Shown here: in pieces, positions 45,340 through 52,846 of the stretch
How the letters are laid out: each line of letters opens with the position of its first letter
Numbering within the stretch: position 1 is the stretch's first letter
Assembly (NCBI RefSeq): GCF_030555055.1
Contig: NZ_JAMOAO010000001.1
Location: forward strand, 1,736,001 to 1,800,000
Reading direction: 5' to 3'
Source: Nocardiopsis sp. YSL2
GTDB taxonomy: Bacteria > Actinomycetota > Actinomycetes > Streptosporangiales > Streptosporangiaceae
DNA length: 64,000 bases
Translations under genes and position numbers: made by a program
The notes under the pieces: generated by a model
The model's database searches: none
Told to the model about the DNA's origin: nothing
What the model saw: only the letters and a program-made list of their open reading frames with translations

Positions 45340-45930
45340 TCAGGCGGGCCGGTGGGCGACGATACGGTCGAAGAACCCCCATGCCAGGCGGTCGTGGCGC
45401 TCGACCTCGAACCCGAGCTCGCCGACGATGTCCAGCGGCCTGCGACGGGGGCGCGCCTTGCGCTGTTCGCGCACGCGCAGCGGCCAGCGGGTGTACTCGA
45501 TGTGGTCGACCAGTGCCAGCCGCCCACCGGGGCGGAGCACCCGCCACATCTCGGTGAGGGCCGCACGCTGGTCGGGAATGGCGCACAGGGCGAGCGCGCA
45601 CACCACCGAGTCGAACTCGCCGTCGCCGAAGGGCAGGTCCTGGGCGTCCCCCTCCACGAGGGTGGCGTCGATGCCGGCCGACTCCGCCCGTGTCCGGGCG
45701 CGGGAGAGCATGCCCGGGCTCAGGTCCACACCGGTCAGGTCGGTGCCGGGCGGATAGTAGGGCAGGTCGCGCCCGGTTCCGATCGCGACCTCCAGGACGC
45801 GGCCCCGCGCCCCGCCGCACAGCACTCCGCGGGTTCCGCCCAGCACCCAGCGGTCGGGGCCCGCGCCCCGGTCGTAGCCGGCCGCCATCCGGTTCCAGTC
45901 CCTCCGTGCCTCCTCGGTCCGTTCGTCCAT
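45340..45930 (-). CDS. SAM-dependent methyltransferase (UbiE-like)
   Basis: A 196-residue class I methyltransferase with motif I VLEVAIGTGRDLPYYPPG and FDSVVCALALCAIPDQRAAL, then MWRVLRPGGRLALVDHIEY. The N-terminus (WNRMAAGYDRGAGPDR) resembles UbiE/PMT-type lipid methylases. ATG 45930 has GGAGG five bases upstream. It is divergent from the MerR gene at 46002 and so the prime candidate for its control. Confidence 0.87.
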   Translation of the reverse strand: MDERTEEARRDWNRMAAGYDRGAGPDRWVLGGTRGVLCGGARGRVLEVAIGTGRDLPYYPPGTDLTGVDLSPGMLSRARTRAESAGIDATLVEGDAQDLPFGDGEFDSVVCALALCAIPDQRAALTEMWRVLRPGGRLALVDHIEYTRWPLRVREQRKARPRRRPLDIVGELGFEVERHDRLAWGFFDRIVAHRPA

Positions 45931-45966
45931 GTCCGCCTCCGCCGTGGTCGCTCCGTGCCGGTCGCC

Positions 45967-45997
45967 TTGACCTCACGCCCAGTCTGGAAGTTAATGT
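45967..45997 (+). promoter_or_regulatory. MerR-type promoter with 19-bp spacer
   Basis: TTGACC (45967-45972) and TAATGT (45992-45997) are 19 bp apart, the stretched spacing used by MerR activators, and the spacer carries an imperfect dyad (ACCTCA ... TGGAAGTT). The predicted start falls on or next to the MerR ATG. Confidence 0.6.
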
Positions 45998-46001
45998 CGA
46001 C

Positions 46002-46469
46002 ATGAAGTCAAGCGATGGCGAACTGACGATCGGCGAACTGGCGGGGGCCTTCGGTCTGGCCACCCACGTCCTGCGGCACTGGGAGTCGGTCGGGCTGCTC
46101 CACCCGGCACGGCGGGTGGGCGACCGGCGGCGGTACACCGACGACCACCGGTTCCGGGTGGCGCTGATCGTGCAGGCCAAGGCGGCCGGGCTCAGCCTGG
46201 AGCAGATCCGCGAGGTGGTCGAGGCCCCCGACGGCAGCACTCGGCGCGACCGGCTCGCGGCGTTCCTGACCGAGTTGGACGAGCGGATCGAGCGGCTCCG
46301 GGCGGCCCGGGAGATGGTGGCGCACGCGGTCGGCTGCCCGCGGGAGGACTTCCTCGCCTGCGCCCGGCTGCGGGAGATCCTGCACGACTGCCGGGCACAC
46401 GAGGACGGCACGGCGCGTGCGCACGCCCGCGAACCGTTCGGCGGCGATCGTGTCGGGGCCGAACGGTAG
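46002..46469 (+). CDS. MerR-family transcriptional regulator
   Basis: A 155-residue regulator. Winged helix: LTIGELAGAFGLATHVLRHW ESVG, then RRYTDDHRFRVALIVQAKAAG and a dimerising coiled coil (TELDERIERLRAAREMVAHA). Two cysteines (GCPREDFLAC) and a third (HDCRAHE) in the C-terminal part could sense metal or thiol-reactive compounds. Preceded by a promoter with MerR spacing, implying autoregulation and shared control of the divergent methyltransferases. Confidence 0.92.
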   Translation: MKSSDGELTIGELAGAFGLATHVLRHWESVGLLHPARRVGDRRRYTDDHRFRVALIVQAKAAGLSLEQIREVVEAPDGSTRRDRLAAFLTELDERIERLRAAREMVAHAVGCPREDFLACARLREILHDCRAHEDGTARAHAREPFGGDRVGAER

Positions 46470-46547
46470 GGCCCCGGCCGTCCGCCCCTGTCGGGGATCC
46501 CGCGTGGTCAGCGCCTGACGGAGGCGATCCGGCCCATGACCGGGCGC

Positions 46548-47240
46548 CTACCGCGCCGGTGGGACACCCAGCCGGTGCACCAGCTCTGCGAGCTCCCGGG
46601 GGCGGGAGACCTGGGGGCAGTGGCCGGCGTCGACCTCGACCACCCGCGCGCCGAGGCGCTCCCGTGCGACCCGGCGCATCCACTCGGGCCGCAGGACGCG
46701 GTCCCGGGTCGGCAGGACGAACGTGGCCGCAGGCGGGTCGAAGGGCTCCGGCGCCTGCCCGTACAGCCCCATCGGGTGCCACAGGCGCACGGTGGACAGA
46801 CCCCACCGCAGGGTCACGAGGTCGCAGTCGTGGAAGAGGAAGTAGGCGGCCGTCACGGGGTCCTCCGTGGGCGGTTCGGTCAGTCCGCGCCACTCGTCGG
46901 AGAAGATCTCCTCGCCCTCGGCCGCGACCTGGTCCAGGAAGCTCACGCCGCCCGGGTCGGGCACCGCGGCTCCCACCCACACCGTGTGCCGCGCCCCGAG
47001 CGCCGAGGCGACGGCCGGGAGCAGCAGTCCGGCGCCCGAGTGCGCGACGACGACCGGATCGCGCACGTCGGCGGGCACCTGGCCGCGGAGCAGGTCGAGG
47101 TGGTCGGAAGCGAGCGCGCCGGTGTCGCCGATACGCAGTTCGGGCCGGAAGGTGCGATGGCCGAGGCCGTCGAGGAGTTCGGTCACCCGCTCCCACCCGG
47201 CGGGGGCCTGCGTCGTGCCGTGCAGGAAGATGACGTCCAT
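46548..47240 (-). CDS. alpha/beta hydrolase
   Basis: A 230-residue alpha/beta-hydrolase. FLHGTTQAPAGW holds the oxyanion HG, HSGAG the nucleophile serine, and VDAGHCPQVSRP the catalytic histidine; an acid near TRDRVLRPEW completes the triad. No signal peptide. Substrate unknown. It is divergent from the HAD gene. Confidence 0.85.
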   Translation of the reverse strand: MDVIFLHGTTQAPAGWERVTELLDGLGHRTFRPELRIGDTGALASDHLDLLRGQVPADVRDPVVVAHSGAGLLLPAVASALGARHTVWVGAAVPDPGGVSFLDQVAAEGEEIFSDEWRGLTEPPTEDPVTAAYFLFHDCDLVTLRWGLSTVRLWHPMGLYGQAPEPFDPPAATFVLPTRDRVLRPEWMRRVARERLGARVVEVDAGHCPQVSRPRELAELVHRLGVPPAR

Positions 47241-47350
47241 GCGGTCATCATCGGCATCACACGCCCCTCGGACACCCTGGTTCGCGCCGAGCTGAACGAG
47301 CCGGGAGCCCGCCGACCCCGCTGTCCCCGGCAGCGGTCATAATCCGGACC

Positions 47351-48157
47351 ATGGTCTTTCCCCGGGTCATCGCGACCGATCTCGACGGTACCCTCCTCCG
47401 CCCCGACGGCTCCCTCTCCGCCCGCTCCCGCCACGCCCTCGGCCTCGCCGCCGAGGCGGGGGCACGCGTGGTGGTCGCCACCGCCCGACCGCGACGCGCC
47501 ACCGACATCGTCTCCGACCAGCTCGACTGCGGCGCCGTGGTCTGGAACAACGGTTCCCACTTCCGGACCGTCGGCGGAAGCGACCGCTTCCGCGCGATCG
47601 GCCCGCCCACCGCCCGCACGGTCATCGAGAAGCTCGGCCAGGCGCTGCCCGAGCCGGGGTTCGGCGTGGAGACGGGCGCCGCGTTCTTCCACGAGCCCGC
47701 CTACCGCCCGGGGCCGATGTCCGTCGGCTGGGAGCGGGAGGTCGTCTACTCCACGGAGGAGCTGGTCGACCGGGCCACCCCGGTCGCCAAGCTCGTGGTC
47801 CGCTCCCCCGACGAACCCGTCCACCTCATGCACGAAGCCGCCGTCACGGCGGTCGGCCCGCTGGTGGAGATCACCTATTCCGGCGCGCACAGTCTGCTGG
47901 AGCTGAGCGCCCCCGGGGTGACCAAGGGCAGCACCCTGGCGCTACTGTGCGAGGAGTGGGGTGTGGCGGCCGAGGAGGTCGTGGCCTTCGGCGACATGCC
48001 CAACGACCTGCCCGCCCTCACCTGGGCCGGCCGGGGCTACGCGATGGCCGGGGGCCACCCCGGCCTGCTCGACCCCGCGCTCGGCCTCCACCGGGCCCCG
48101 TCCAACCGGGAGGACGGCGTGGCCCAGATCGTCGAGCGCCTCCTCACCGACCTCTGA
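47351..48157 (+). CDS. HAD-family hydrolase (Cof type)
   Basis: A 268-residue phosphatase. DLDGTLLRPDGSLS is the catalytic DxD motif, VVVATARPRRA motif II, KGSTL the lysine motif III and FGDMPNDLPAL motif IV. The C2-type cap (residues about 85-190) marks the Cof/sugar-phosphatase subgroup. The region after it is repetitive and without genes. Confidence 0.9.
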   Translation: MVFPRVIATDLDGTLLRPDGSLSARSRHALGLAAEAGARVVVATARPRRATDIVSDQLDCGAVVWNNGSHFRTVGGSDRFRAIGPPTARTVIEKLGQALPEPGFGVETGAAFFHEPAYRPGPMSVGWEREVVYSTEELVDRATPVAKLVVRSPDEPVHLMHEAAVTAVGPLVEITYSGAHSLLELSAPGVTKGSTLALLCEEWGVAAEEVVAFGDMPNDLPALTWAGRGYAMAGGHPGLLDPALGLHRAPSNREDGVAQIVERLLTDL

Positions 48158-48249
48158 ACCCACCCACCACCCAACCCCTGGAGGTGGGACGCGCACGCGC
48201 GGGCCCACGGGGCTCCAGGGGGTGGTGGTAGGTCATTCGGCCGCCCCCC

Positions 48250-48580
48250 GGGGGGGTGATCCGGGCCGAAGCAGGAAAGGCTGCGCCGCAGGCGTCCGTT
48301 GAGGGTGGTGGCGGGCGACGGCGTGGGCACGAGCGGAGGCCCAAAGCAAGCACGGCGAAGGGGCGGCCGGGGCCCGCAGGAGGAGACAAGCCGAAGCAGG
48401 AAGGACTGCGCCGCAGGCGTCCGTCGGCCGCCCCCTGGGGGGTGATCCGGGCCGAAGCGGTCCCGCCAACCGTCACCACAGGGGGGTTGATCCGGGCCGA
48501 AGCGAGGAACGAGCGGAGGCCCAAAGCAAGCACGGCGAAGGGGCGCGCCGGGGCCTGCAGGAGGAGACAAGCCGGAGCGA
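48250..48580. repeat. mosaic of dispersed direct repeats
   Basis: Three unit types recur. GGGGTGATCCGGGCCGAAGC occurs at 48253 and 48439, with a one-base variant at 48483. GAAGCAGGAAGG-like sequence leading into CTGCGCCGCAGGCGTCCGT occurs at 48268 and 48393. A 69-70 bp unit beginning ACGAGCGGAGGCCCAAAGC occurs at 48329-48397 and 48509-48578 with few differences. They overlap and alternate, and no protein frame is credible. The region spans the gap between the HAD and GntR genes. Confidence 0.8.
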
Positions 48581-48634
48581 GGCACGAGCGCAGGCGCAGG
48601 CGACGACGAAGGACCCGGCATCAAGCGCCCCGAG

Positions 48635-49312
48635 TCAGACCCCGTCCACTTCCTCGTGGTACGTGCGGCGGGTCCGCTCGGTGTGCTCACCCATGAGCCG
48701 CAGTGCGGCGTTCGCGTCGCGGGCCTCGATCGCGTCCACGAGGTTCTCGTGCTCGTCCCAGGAGGCCGCGCCCCGGATCCGCGCGACGGGGGCGTAGTAC
48801 CAGCGGACCCGGCGGTCGACCTGGCCCGCCAGCTCGGCGAGCACCCGGTTGCCCGAGGCTTCGGTGACGGCGCGGTGGAAGTCGGCGTTGGCCTCGACGA
48901 CGGCGTCGGTGTCGGCTCGCTCGGCCGCGCCGCGCCCCACCGACACCAGCTCGCGCAGCCGGGCGATCTGCTCGGGTGTGGCGTGTTCGGCCGCCAGGCG
49001 CGCGGATTCGGTCTCCAGCAGGCCGCGCACCGCCAGTAGCTGGTCGGCCTCGCTCTCCGTGGGGGTGTGCACGAACGCTCCGTAGCCGGGCCGCAGGTCC
49101 ACCCATCCCTCGTTGCTGAGCCGCTGCATGGCCTCGCGCACCGGCTGCCGGGACACGCCCAGCGTCTGGGCGAGTTCGGTCTCGACCAGGTGCTGGCCTG
49201 GGGAGAGGGCGCGGGTGGTGATGAGGTCGAGGATGGCCTCGTACACGGCCTCGCGCAGCGGTACCGGGCGCTGGACCCGACTCGTGGCGGCGTTCAATCC
49301 CTGCGGGGACAT
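48635..49312 (-). CDS. GntR/FadR-family regulator (FCD domain)
   Basis: A 225-residue regulator. The winged helix includes PLREAVYEAILDLITTRALS and LGVSRQPVREAMQRLSNEG; the FCD effector domain has ADFHRAVTEASGN, DEHENLVDAIEARD and GEHTERTRR, whose Asp and His residues usually bind a metal. ATG 49312 with GGGAG seven bases upstream is preferred to ATG 49342, which would be leaderless. An operator-like sequence overlaps the promoter. Given the repeated palindromes in front of the neighbouring oxalate/formate genes, this is the probable controller of that set. Effector unknown. Confidence 0.88.
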   Translation of the reverse strand: MSPQGLNAATSRVQRPVPLREAVYEAILDLITTRALSPGQHLVETELAQTLGVSRQPVREAMQRLSNEGWVDLRPGYGAFVHTPTESEADQLLAVRGLLETESARLAAEHATPEQIARLRELVSVGRGAAERADTDAVVEANADFHRAVTEASGNRVLAELAGQVDRRVRWYYAPVARIRGAASWDEHENLVDAIEARDANAALRLMGEHTERTRRTYHEEVDGV

Positions 49313-49338
49313 AGGACGGCTCCCGGATCCGTGCGTGG

Positions 49339-49354
49339 TCATTGCAGACAGTGT
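49339..49354. promoter_or_regulatory. weak operator at GntR promoter
   Basis: On the minus strand ACACTGTCTGCAATGA matches ATACTGTATRCAGTAT at 11 of 16 positions and overlaps a TACACT -10-like box. This would allow autoregulation; the match alone is not strong. Confidence 0.35.
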
Positions 49355-49540
49355 ACGAAGGACAATGCCCGTGCGAGTCGCGTCGGCACCGCCACGAGTG
49401 CGACCGTCCCGTCGGCCGCGGCCCAGGACGGGGACCCGCGAGAGCGGGCTCGGACGCGAATAAGCGGAGAAGTTTCCGATCCGTCCGCGTCGAGCATTCC
49501 TTCTCTCCCTGCCGCTGAGGGGTATGGCGATTCTTGGAGA

Positions 49541-49556
49541 GTACTGTATACAGTAT
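49541..49556. promoter_or_regulatory. regulon operator 1, before PanE-like gene
   Basis: GTACTGTATACAGTAT; positions 49542-49555 (TACTGTATACAGTA) form a perfect 14-bp palindrome. It lies 22 bp before the PanE-like start codon. Confidence 0.8.
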
Positions 49557-49577
49557 GTGAATGGGAAGGAGTTGCTC

Positions 49578-50555
49578 ATGCGAATCGCAGTCCTGGGCGC
49601 CGGGGCCATCGGAGCCTACGCGGGCGCCGCCCTGCACCGAGGCGGCGCCGACGTCCACCTCGTCGCCCGCAACGAACACCTGAAGGCCATGCGCGAGAAC
49701 GGCGTCCGGGTCCTCAGCCCGCGCGGCGACTTCACCGCGCACCCGCACGCGACCGACGACCCCTCGGAGATCGGCCCGGTCGACATCGTCCTCCTCGGCC
49801 TCAAGGCCCAGTACTACGCGGACTGCGGCCCCCTGCTGCGCCCCCTGCTCGGCCCGGACACGGCGGTCGTCGCGGCGCAGAACGGCGTCCCGTGGTGGTA
49901 CTTCCACGGCGTCGGGGGCCCGCTGGCCGGGCACCGGATCGAGAGCGTGGACCCCGGCGGCGCGGTCAGCCGCGTCATCCCCGTCGAGCGCGCCATCGGC
50001 TGTGTGGTCTACGCGGCCACGGAGATCGCGGGCCCGGGGGTGATCCGGCACATCGAGGGCACCCGGTTCTCCATCGGCGAGCCGGACCGCTCGGACTCCG
50101 CGCGGTGCCGCGACCTCCAGGCCGCGATGGAGGCCGGCGGACTCAAGTGTCCCGTCGAGCACGATGTGCGGCAGGACATCTGGGTCAAGCTCATGGGCAA
50201 CATCGTCTTCAACCCCCTGAGCGCCCTGACCCGGTCGACCATGGCGCAGATCTGCCGCAACCGCTCCACGCGCGACCTGGCCCGCACGATGATGAGCGAG
50301 ACCCTCGACGTCGCCGCACGGCTGGGCGTACGGCCGACCGTGTCGATCGACCGGCGGCTGGCCGGCGCCGAACGCACCGGCGACCACCGCACCTCGACCC
50401 TGCACGACCTCGAACGCGGGCGCACCATGGAACTCGACGTGATCCTGTCCGCCGTCGTCGAACTGGCCGATCTGACCAGTGCCCCCGTTCCGACGCTCCG
50501 CGCGGTCGACGCCGTCGCGGGGCTGCTGAACCAGCGCGTGGCCGCGGCGTCCTGA
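49578..50555 (+). CDS. PanE/ApbA-family reductase, candidate oxalyl-CoA reductase
   Basis: A 325-residue NADPH-dependent reductase. Rossmann motif LGAGAIGAYAGA starts at residue 5; LLGLKAQY and the catalytic-lysine region DIWVKLMGNIVFNPLSAL are in place. AAGGAG is six bases before the ATG. The sequence AAQNGVPWWYF differs from true ketopantoate reductases. Another PanE homologue, PanE2 of Methylobacterium extorquens, is an oxalyl-CoA reductase, and this gene shares its operator with formate dehydrogenase and CoA-ligase genes. I therefore infer reduction of oxalyl-CoA or a related 2-oxoacid; pantoate synthesis is less likely here. Confidence 0.8.
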   Translation: MRIAVLGAGAIGAYAGAALHRGGADVHLVARNEHLKAMRENGVRVLSPRGDFTAHPHATDDPSEIGPVDIVLLGLKAQYYADCGPLLRPLLGPDTAVVAAQNGVPWWYFHGVGGPLAGHRIESVDPGGAVSRVIPVERAIGCVVYAATEIAGPGVIRHIEGTRFSIGEPDRSDSARCRDLQAAMEAGGLKCPVEHDVRQDIWVKLMGNIVFNPLSALTRSTMAQICRNRSTRDLARTMMSETLDVAARLGVRPTVSIDRRLAGAERTGDHRTSTLHDLERGRTMELDVILSAVVELADLTSAPVPTLRAVDAVAGLLNQRVAAAS

Positions 50556-50610
50556 GTCCCGGCGGCCCGAAGGCGTGTTCCGTCCCGGCACCCTTGTCCG
50601 ACTCGACTCC

Positions 50611-50626
50611 ATGCTGTATCCAGTAT
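50611..50626. promoter_or_regulatory. regulon operator 2, before formate dehydrogenase gene
   Basis: ATGCTGTATCCAGTAT, 14 of 16 positions matching the consensus, 31 bp before the fdhA start codon. Confidence 0.75.
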
Positions 50627-50657
50627 CCAACGGCCACGACCACCAAGCGAGGCCCTC

Positions 50658-52592
50658 ATGGACTTCTCCGCCCCCTACGACCGACTCACCCGACCCCTCG
50701 TCCGCGACGGCGGCGAGCTGCGCCCCGCTTCCTGGGAGGAGGCGCTGGACCGCGCGGCCGCCGGGTTCCGCCGCGGCGTCGAGGAGCACGGCCCGAACTC
50801 CTTCGGGATGCTCTCCTGTGCCCGCGCGACCAACGAGATGAACTTCATGGCGCAGAAGTTCGCCCGCGTCGTGATCGGCACCAACAACGTCGACTCCTGC
50901 AACCGCACCTGCCACGCGCCCAGCGTCGCCGGGCTCTCGGCCGCCTTCGGCTCCGGCGGGGGGACCTCCTCCTACGCCGAGGTCGAGGACACCGACCTCA
51001 TCGTCATCTGGGGCGGCAACCCCCGCTTCGCCCACCCGATCTTCTTCCAGCACGTGCTCAAGGGGGTGCGCAACGGGGCCCGGCTGTTCGTGGTCGATCC
51101 CCGCCGCACCTCCACGGCCGAGTGGGCCGACCGCTGGCTCGGCCTCAACGTCGGCACCGACATCCCGCTGGCGCACGCCATCGCCCGCGAGATCCTGCAC
51201 GCGGGACTGGCCAACGAGACCTTCGTCCAGCGCGCCACCAGCGGCTTCGAGGAGTACCGTGCCCTGGTGGAGCCGTGGACGCTCAGCGCGGCGGAGGCCG
51301 AGACCGGTGTGCCCGCCGAGGCCATCCGCGAGCTGGCCCACGCCTACGCCCGCGCCGAGCGCGCCCAGATGTGCTGGACGCTCGGCATCACCGAGCACCA
51401 CAACGCCACCGACAACGTCCGTGCCCTCATCAACCTCGCCCTGCTCACCGGCCACGTCGGCCGGTACGGCTCGGGGCTCAACCCGCTGCGCGGCCAGAAC
51501 AACGTGCAGGGCGGCGGCGACATGGGCGCCATCCCCGACCGCCTCGCCGGCTTCCAGGACATCCTGTCCGAGGAGGTGCGCTCGCACTTCGAGAGCGCGT
51601 GGGGGCGCCCCATCCAGGGCACCAAGGGCAAGACCCTGACCCAGATGTTCGAGGCGATGGAGGAGTCCGAGCTCAGGACCCTCTACGTCATCGGGGAGAA
51701 CCCGGTCCAGTCCGAACCGGAGACGCACAAGACCACGAGCCGCCTGCGCAACCTCGACCACCTGGTCGTGCAGGACATCTTCCTGACCCGCACCGCCGAG
51801 CTGGCCGACGTGGTGCTCCCGGCCAGCGCGTCCTGGTGCGAGTCGGACGGGACCTTCACCAACAGCGAGCGCCGGGTGCAGCTCGTCCGCAAGGCCCTCG
51901 ATCCGCCCGAGGGCGCCCGGGACGACATCGAGATCATGTGCGACCTGGCGACCCGGCTCGGGTACGACTGGGAGCGCCCGGCGGCCGAGGACATCTGGAA
52001 CGAGGTGCGCTCGCTCTCGCCCATGCACCGGGGCATGAGCTACGCGCGCTTGGAGGAGCACCAGGGCATCCAGTGGCCGTGCTTCTCCGAGGACGAGCTG
52101 GAGCCGAGCTTCCTGCACCGGCGGCTGTGGGCCCAGGATCCGGCCGAGCGCGGCGAACCCGCGCCCTTCGGCATCGTCGGCCACTCCCCTCCGGTGGACC
52201 TGCTGGACGAGGACTTCCCCTTCCGGCTGACCACCGGCCGACGGCTGGACGACTACAACACGGGCGTGCAGACCGGCGGGTTCTCGTCCCCGCTGCGCCG
52301 CGGCGAGCTGCTGGACCTGTCCCCCGAGGACGCGGCCAAGCTCGGCGTGGCGGACGGGGAGGTCGTCCGGGTCTCCTCACGCAGGGGCTCGGTGCTGGTG
52401 CCGGTGTCGATCAGCGACGCCATGCGTCCGGGCCTGGTCTTCATGACCTTCCACTTCCCGGACCAGGTGGACACCCAGTTGTTGACCATCGACGCCACGG
52501 ACCCCATCGCAGGGACGGCCGAGTACAAGGCCGCCGCGGTGAGCATCGAACGGGTCACCGCGGGCGCCGAGGAGCCGGTCTCCGCCCGTTGA
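50658..52592 (+). CDS. formate dehydrogenase catalytic subunit lacking its Fe-S domain
   Basis: A 644-residue molybdopterin oxidoreductase. The molybdenum ligand is Cys85 followed by His86 in DSCNRTCHAPSVAGL, the form typical of formate dehydrogenases. GENPVQSEPETHK, TRTAELADVVLPASASWCES and the C-terminal cofactor-binding domain (FRLTTGRRLDDYNTG) are normal. It begins MDFSAPYDRLTRPLVR, which in one-piece enzymes comes after the N-terminal [4Fe-4S] domain; that domain is found instead at the end of the protein at 54891. GAGG stands five bases before the ATG. Needs the cofactor made by the moa/mog/glp genes and FdhD. Confidence 0.92.
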   Translation: MDFSAPYDRLTRPLVRDGGELRPASWEEALDRAAAGFRRGVEEHGPNSFGMLSCARATNEMNFMAQKFARVVIGTNNVDSCNRTCHAPSVAGLSAAFGSGGGTSSYAEVEDTDLIVIWGGNPRFAHPIFFQHVLKGVRNGARLFVVDPRRTSTAEWADRWLGLNVGTDIPLAHAIAREILHAGLANETFVQRATSGFEEYRALVEPWTLSAAEAETGVPAEAIRELAHAYARAERAQMCWTLGITEHHNATDNVRALINLALLTGHVGRYGSGLNPLRGQNNVQGGGDMGAIPDRLAGFQDILSEEVRSHFESAWGRPIQGTKGKTLTQMFEAMEESELRTLYVIGENPVQSEPETHKTTSRLRNLDHLVVQDIFLTRTAELADVVLPASASWCESDGTFTNSERRVQLVRKALDPPEGARDDIEIMCDLATRLGYDWERPAAEDIWNEVRSLSPMHRGMSYARLEEHQGIQWPCFSEDELEPSFLHRRLWAQDPAERGEPAPFGIVGHSPPVDLLDEDFPFRLTTGRRLDDYNTGVQTGGFSSPLRRGELLDLSPEDAAKLGVADGEVVRVSSRRGSVLVPVSISDAMRPGLVFMTFHFPDQVDTQLLTIDATDPIAGTAEYKAAAVSIERVTAGAEEPVSAR

Positions 52593-52614
52593 GGCGCCAC
52601 TCCGCGGTCGGAGC

Positions 52615-52652
52615 CGCCGCCCGCCGGGGCCCGTGGAGGGCCCCGGCGGCGG
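52615..52652 (+). terminator. hairpin after fdhA-like gene
   Basis: CGCCGGGGCCC-gtggag-GGGCCCCGGCG with further pairing outside a one-base bulge. It separates the catalytic-subunit gene from the rest of the enzyme's genes. Confidence 0.65.
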
Positions 52653-52782
52653 GAGGCTGCCCGGAACACCCGGACCGCCCGCTCGTCCCTCGGGGTGGGC
52701 GGCCGCGGCCACGGGGCCACCCACCCGGACCCGGACCCCCACCCGGTTCACACCGGGGGGTTGTCATCCGGCCGCACACATC

Positions 52783-52805
52783 ATACTGTCCACTGCATAC
52801 AGAAT
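52783..52805. promoter_or_regulatory. regulon operator 3, two overlapping sites
   Basis: ATACTGTCCACTGCAT (52783-52798) and CCACTGCATACAGAAT (52790-52805) each match the consensus at 12 of 16 positions. They lie 42-64 bp before the NuoEF-like start. Confidence 0.6.
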
Positions 52806-52846
52806 CCTGTGATCTGGCTTACACGCGATGGAGAGGTGACCCAGGC

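Noticed and set aside
48250..48580. CRISPR array
   Set aside because: Repeats differ in length, overlap and have no regular unique spacers; no cas genes are near.
48687..52184. A 1165-codon minus-strand open frame
   Set aside because: It is antisense to PanE-like and fdhA genes; its Gly/Arg/Val-rich content is the usual shadow of high-GC codons.
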